From assembly GCA_050694015.1 (NCBI GenBank), contig JBOGWY010000297.1, positions 1-38,412 of the forward strand: a stretch of 38,412 bases of DNA, given 5' to 3'. Both the position numbers and the translations under genes were made by a program. Positions 37,190-38,412 of the stretch are shown piece by piece. Source of the stretch: JBOGWY01 sp050694015. Lineage in GTDB: Bacteria > Actinomycetota > CADDZG01 > WHSQ01. Within the stretch, counting starts at the first letter, position 1, and the number at the start of each line of letters is the position of its first letter. Below the pieces are notes generated by a model, which saw nothing but the letters and a program-made list of their open reading frames with translations, had not been told where the DNA came from and made no database searches.

Positions 37190-38412
37190 GTGTCTAACGC
37201 GCTGCGCGAACGCCGTACTTTTGCCAAGCTTGCCGAAGTCCTCCCGCCCCCGAATCTCATCTCCGTCCAGAAGGAATCATTTGATTGGTTCCTCGACACT
37301 GGGCTGGGCGAGACTCTGCGGGACATCTCTCCGGTCGAGGACTTCACCGGGAATCTAGCGCTGCAGTTCCTTTCGCACCGCTTCGAGGACCCGAAGTTCG
37401 ACGAGGACGAATGCAAAGAGAAGGACATGACCTTCTCCCGTCCGCTCTTCGTCACCGCCGCCTTCATCAACAAGGAGACCGGCGAGATAAAGGAGCAGAC
37501 GGTCTTCATGGGCGACTTCCCGATGATGACCGAGAAGGGCACGTTCATCATCAACGGCACGGAGCGCGTTGTTGTCTCCCAGCTCGTCCGGAGTCCCGGC
37601 GTCTACTTCGACAAGTCGATCGACAAGACGTCGGACAAGGACATCTACGCGTGCAAGATCATCCCCGCACGCGGTGCATGGCTCGAGTTCGAAACCGACA
37701 AGAAGGACATGGTCGGCGTTCGTATCGACCGCAAGCGTCGTCAGAACGTAACCGTCCTGCTGAAGGCACTCGGTTACGGCGATGACCAGGCGATCCTCGA
37801 CATGTTCGACGGTGCCGAGTCGATCGCGGCGACCCTCGAGAAGGATGCGATCCAGACCGAGGAAGACGCGCTGATGGACATCTACCGCAAGCTCCGGCCG
37901 GGTGAGCCTCCGACGGTCGAGAGCGCGCGGGCACTGCTCGAGAACCTGTTCTTCAACTCAAAGCGCTACGACCTCGCGCGCGTGGGTCGTTACAAGGTCA
38001 ACAAGAAGCTCGGCTTCAAGCACGACGAGAAGACGATCCAGGAGTTCGGACCCGTCCTCCGCAAGGAAGACATCGTCGAGACGATCCGCTACCTCGTGAA
38101 CCTGCACGGTCAGGACCACGCGGACCCGCGCTTCCGTCTCGAGGTCGATCCCGACAAGCACTACGAGACCGACGACATCGATCACTTCGGCAACCGTCGC
38201 ATCCGTCCCGTCGGCGAGCTGATCCAGAACCAGATCCGCGTCGGGCTCTCTCGTATGGAGCGCGTCGTGCGCGAGCGCATGACGACCCAAGACGTCGAGG
38301 CGATCACACCGCAGACGCTGATCAACATCCGTCCGGTCGTTGCCTCGATCAAGGAGTTCTTCGGGTCGAGCCAGCTGAGTCAGTTCATGGACCAGACGAA
38401 CCCGCTCGCCGG
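37190..38412 (+). CDS. rpoB: RNA polymerase beta subunit, 3'-truncated by window edge
   Basis: The catalytic beta subunit of RNA polymerase. The frame runs open from GTG 37190 to the window end (407 codons of a protein usually near 1150-1200). It starts VSNALRERRTFAKLAEVLPPPNLISVQKESFDWFL, shown here by RRTFAKLAEVLPPPNLI and VQKESFDWFL. GTFIINGTERVVVSQLVRSP and the GELIQNQIRVGLSRMERVV block follow, then the first part of the rifampicin-binding region, SSQLSQFMDQTNPLAG. The window ends before the conserved LTHKRR. The residues seen in that region are the usual drug-sensitive ones. AGGAGG stands 4 nt before the GTG. rpoC should follow outside the window. Confidence 0.97.
   Translation, partial: MSNALRERRTFAKLAEVLPPPNLISVQKESFDWFLDTGLGETLRDISPVEDFTGNLALQFLSHRFEDPKFDEDECKEKDMTFSRPLFVTAAFINKETGEIKEQTVFMGDFPMMTEKGTFIINGTERVVVSQLVRSPGVYFDKSIDKTSDKDIYACKIIPARGAWLEFETDKKDMVGVRIDRKRRQNVTVLLKALGYGDDQAILDMFDGAESIAATLEKDAIQTEEDALMDIYRKLRPGEPPTVESARALLENLFFNSKRYDLARVGRYKVNKKLGFKHDEKTIQEFGPVLRKEDIVETIRYLVNLHGQDHADPRFRLEVDPDKHYETDDIDHFGNRRIRPVGELIQNQIRVGLSRMERVVRERMTTQDVEAITPQTLINIRPVVASIKEFFGSSQLSQFMDQTNPLA

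Noticed and set aside
1..38412. CRISPR array, prophage or insertion sequence
   Set aside because: No regularly spaced repeats, integrase, transposase or phage structural gene is visible; the gene content is core chromosomal.

Overview
The window is chromosomal core-genome DNA of a high-GC bacterium, almost certainly a deep-branching, probably uncultivated member of Actinomycetota. Supporting signs are the gene order coaX-lysS-(lipoprotein)-clpC, the block radA-carD-ispD-ispF-cysS-rlmB, a DUF3263 gene next to a LytR_C/VirR-type gene, a glucosyl-3-phosphoglycerate synthase, tRNA-Trp a few kilobases before secE-nusG, actinobacterial-type L10 leader RNA, and many TANNNT -10 boxes placed 6-8 nt before a start codon (leaderless genes). 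No prophage, insertion sequence or CRISPR array is visible.

Layout. 1-6075: 3' part of coaX, lysS, a substrate-binding lipoprotein (at the place where mycobacteria carry lsr2) and clpC. 6076-10776: a bidirectional terminator and large inverted repeats, a TetR repressor on the minus strand, twin palindromic operators, and a divergent ABC ATPase/FtsX-type permease pair. 10783-17407: radA under a DNA-damage-type promoter, carD, the MEP-pathway pair ispD-ispF, cysS, rlmB, a Spo0H/SigH-like sigma factor, and a PD-(D/E)XK endonuclease-like gene whose stop codon lies inside tRNA-Thr. 17398-21334: tRNA-Thr, Glu/Leu-type dehydrogenase, DUF3263, VirR-like protein, a minus-strand lipoprotein and otsB. 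21342-25015: otsA, an AI-2E-family permease and gpgS, which with otsB form a compatible-solute (trehalose, glucosylglycerate) locus. 25142-29195: thrC with a MoaD/CysO-like sulfur carrier, a membrane thioredoxin with DUF4395, a single-domain response regulator, and an ECF sigma/anti-sigma pair. 29217-38412: tRNA-Trp, a Na/Pi-cotransporter-like protein, an LVIVD-repeat secreted protein, then secE-nusG-rplK-rplA-(HTH-DUF2087)-rplJ-rplL-(membrane protein)-rpoB, cut in the rifampicin region.

Most noteworthy signals: (i) lysS, the lipoprotein gene and ispD have no ATG/GTG/TTG near their conserved N-termini, and all three coding frames pass through an ATA that overlaps the upstream stop codon (ATAG, ATAG, ATAA); in lysS and ispD a Shine-Dalgarno-like sequence sits exactly 7 nt before the ATA. 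(ii) radA and the endonuclease gene share a promoter of identical geometry, TGTCA-11 nt-TANNGT-6 nt-ATG, which matches the PafBC/RecA-independent DNA-damage promoter of actinobacteria. (iii) NusG and ribosomal protein L10 both carry long acidic Ala/Glu/Thr-rich extensions. (iv) An HTH-DUF2087 protein is embedded between rplA and rplJ. All functions are inferred by reading the sequence; no database search was run.
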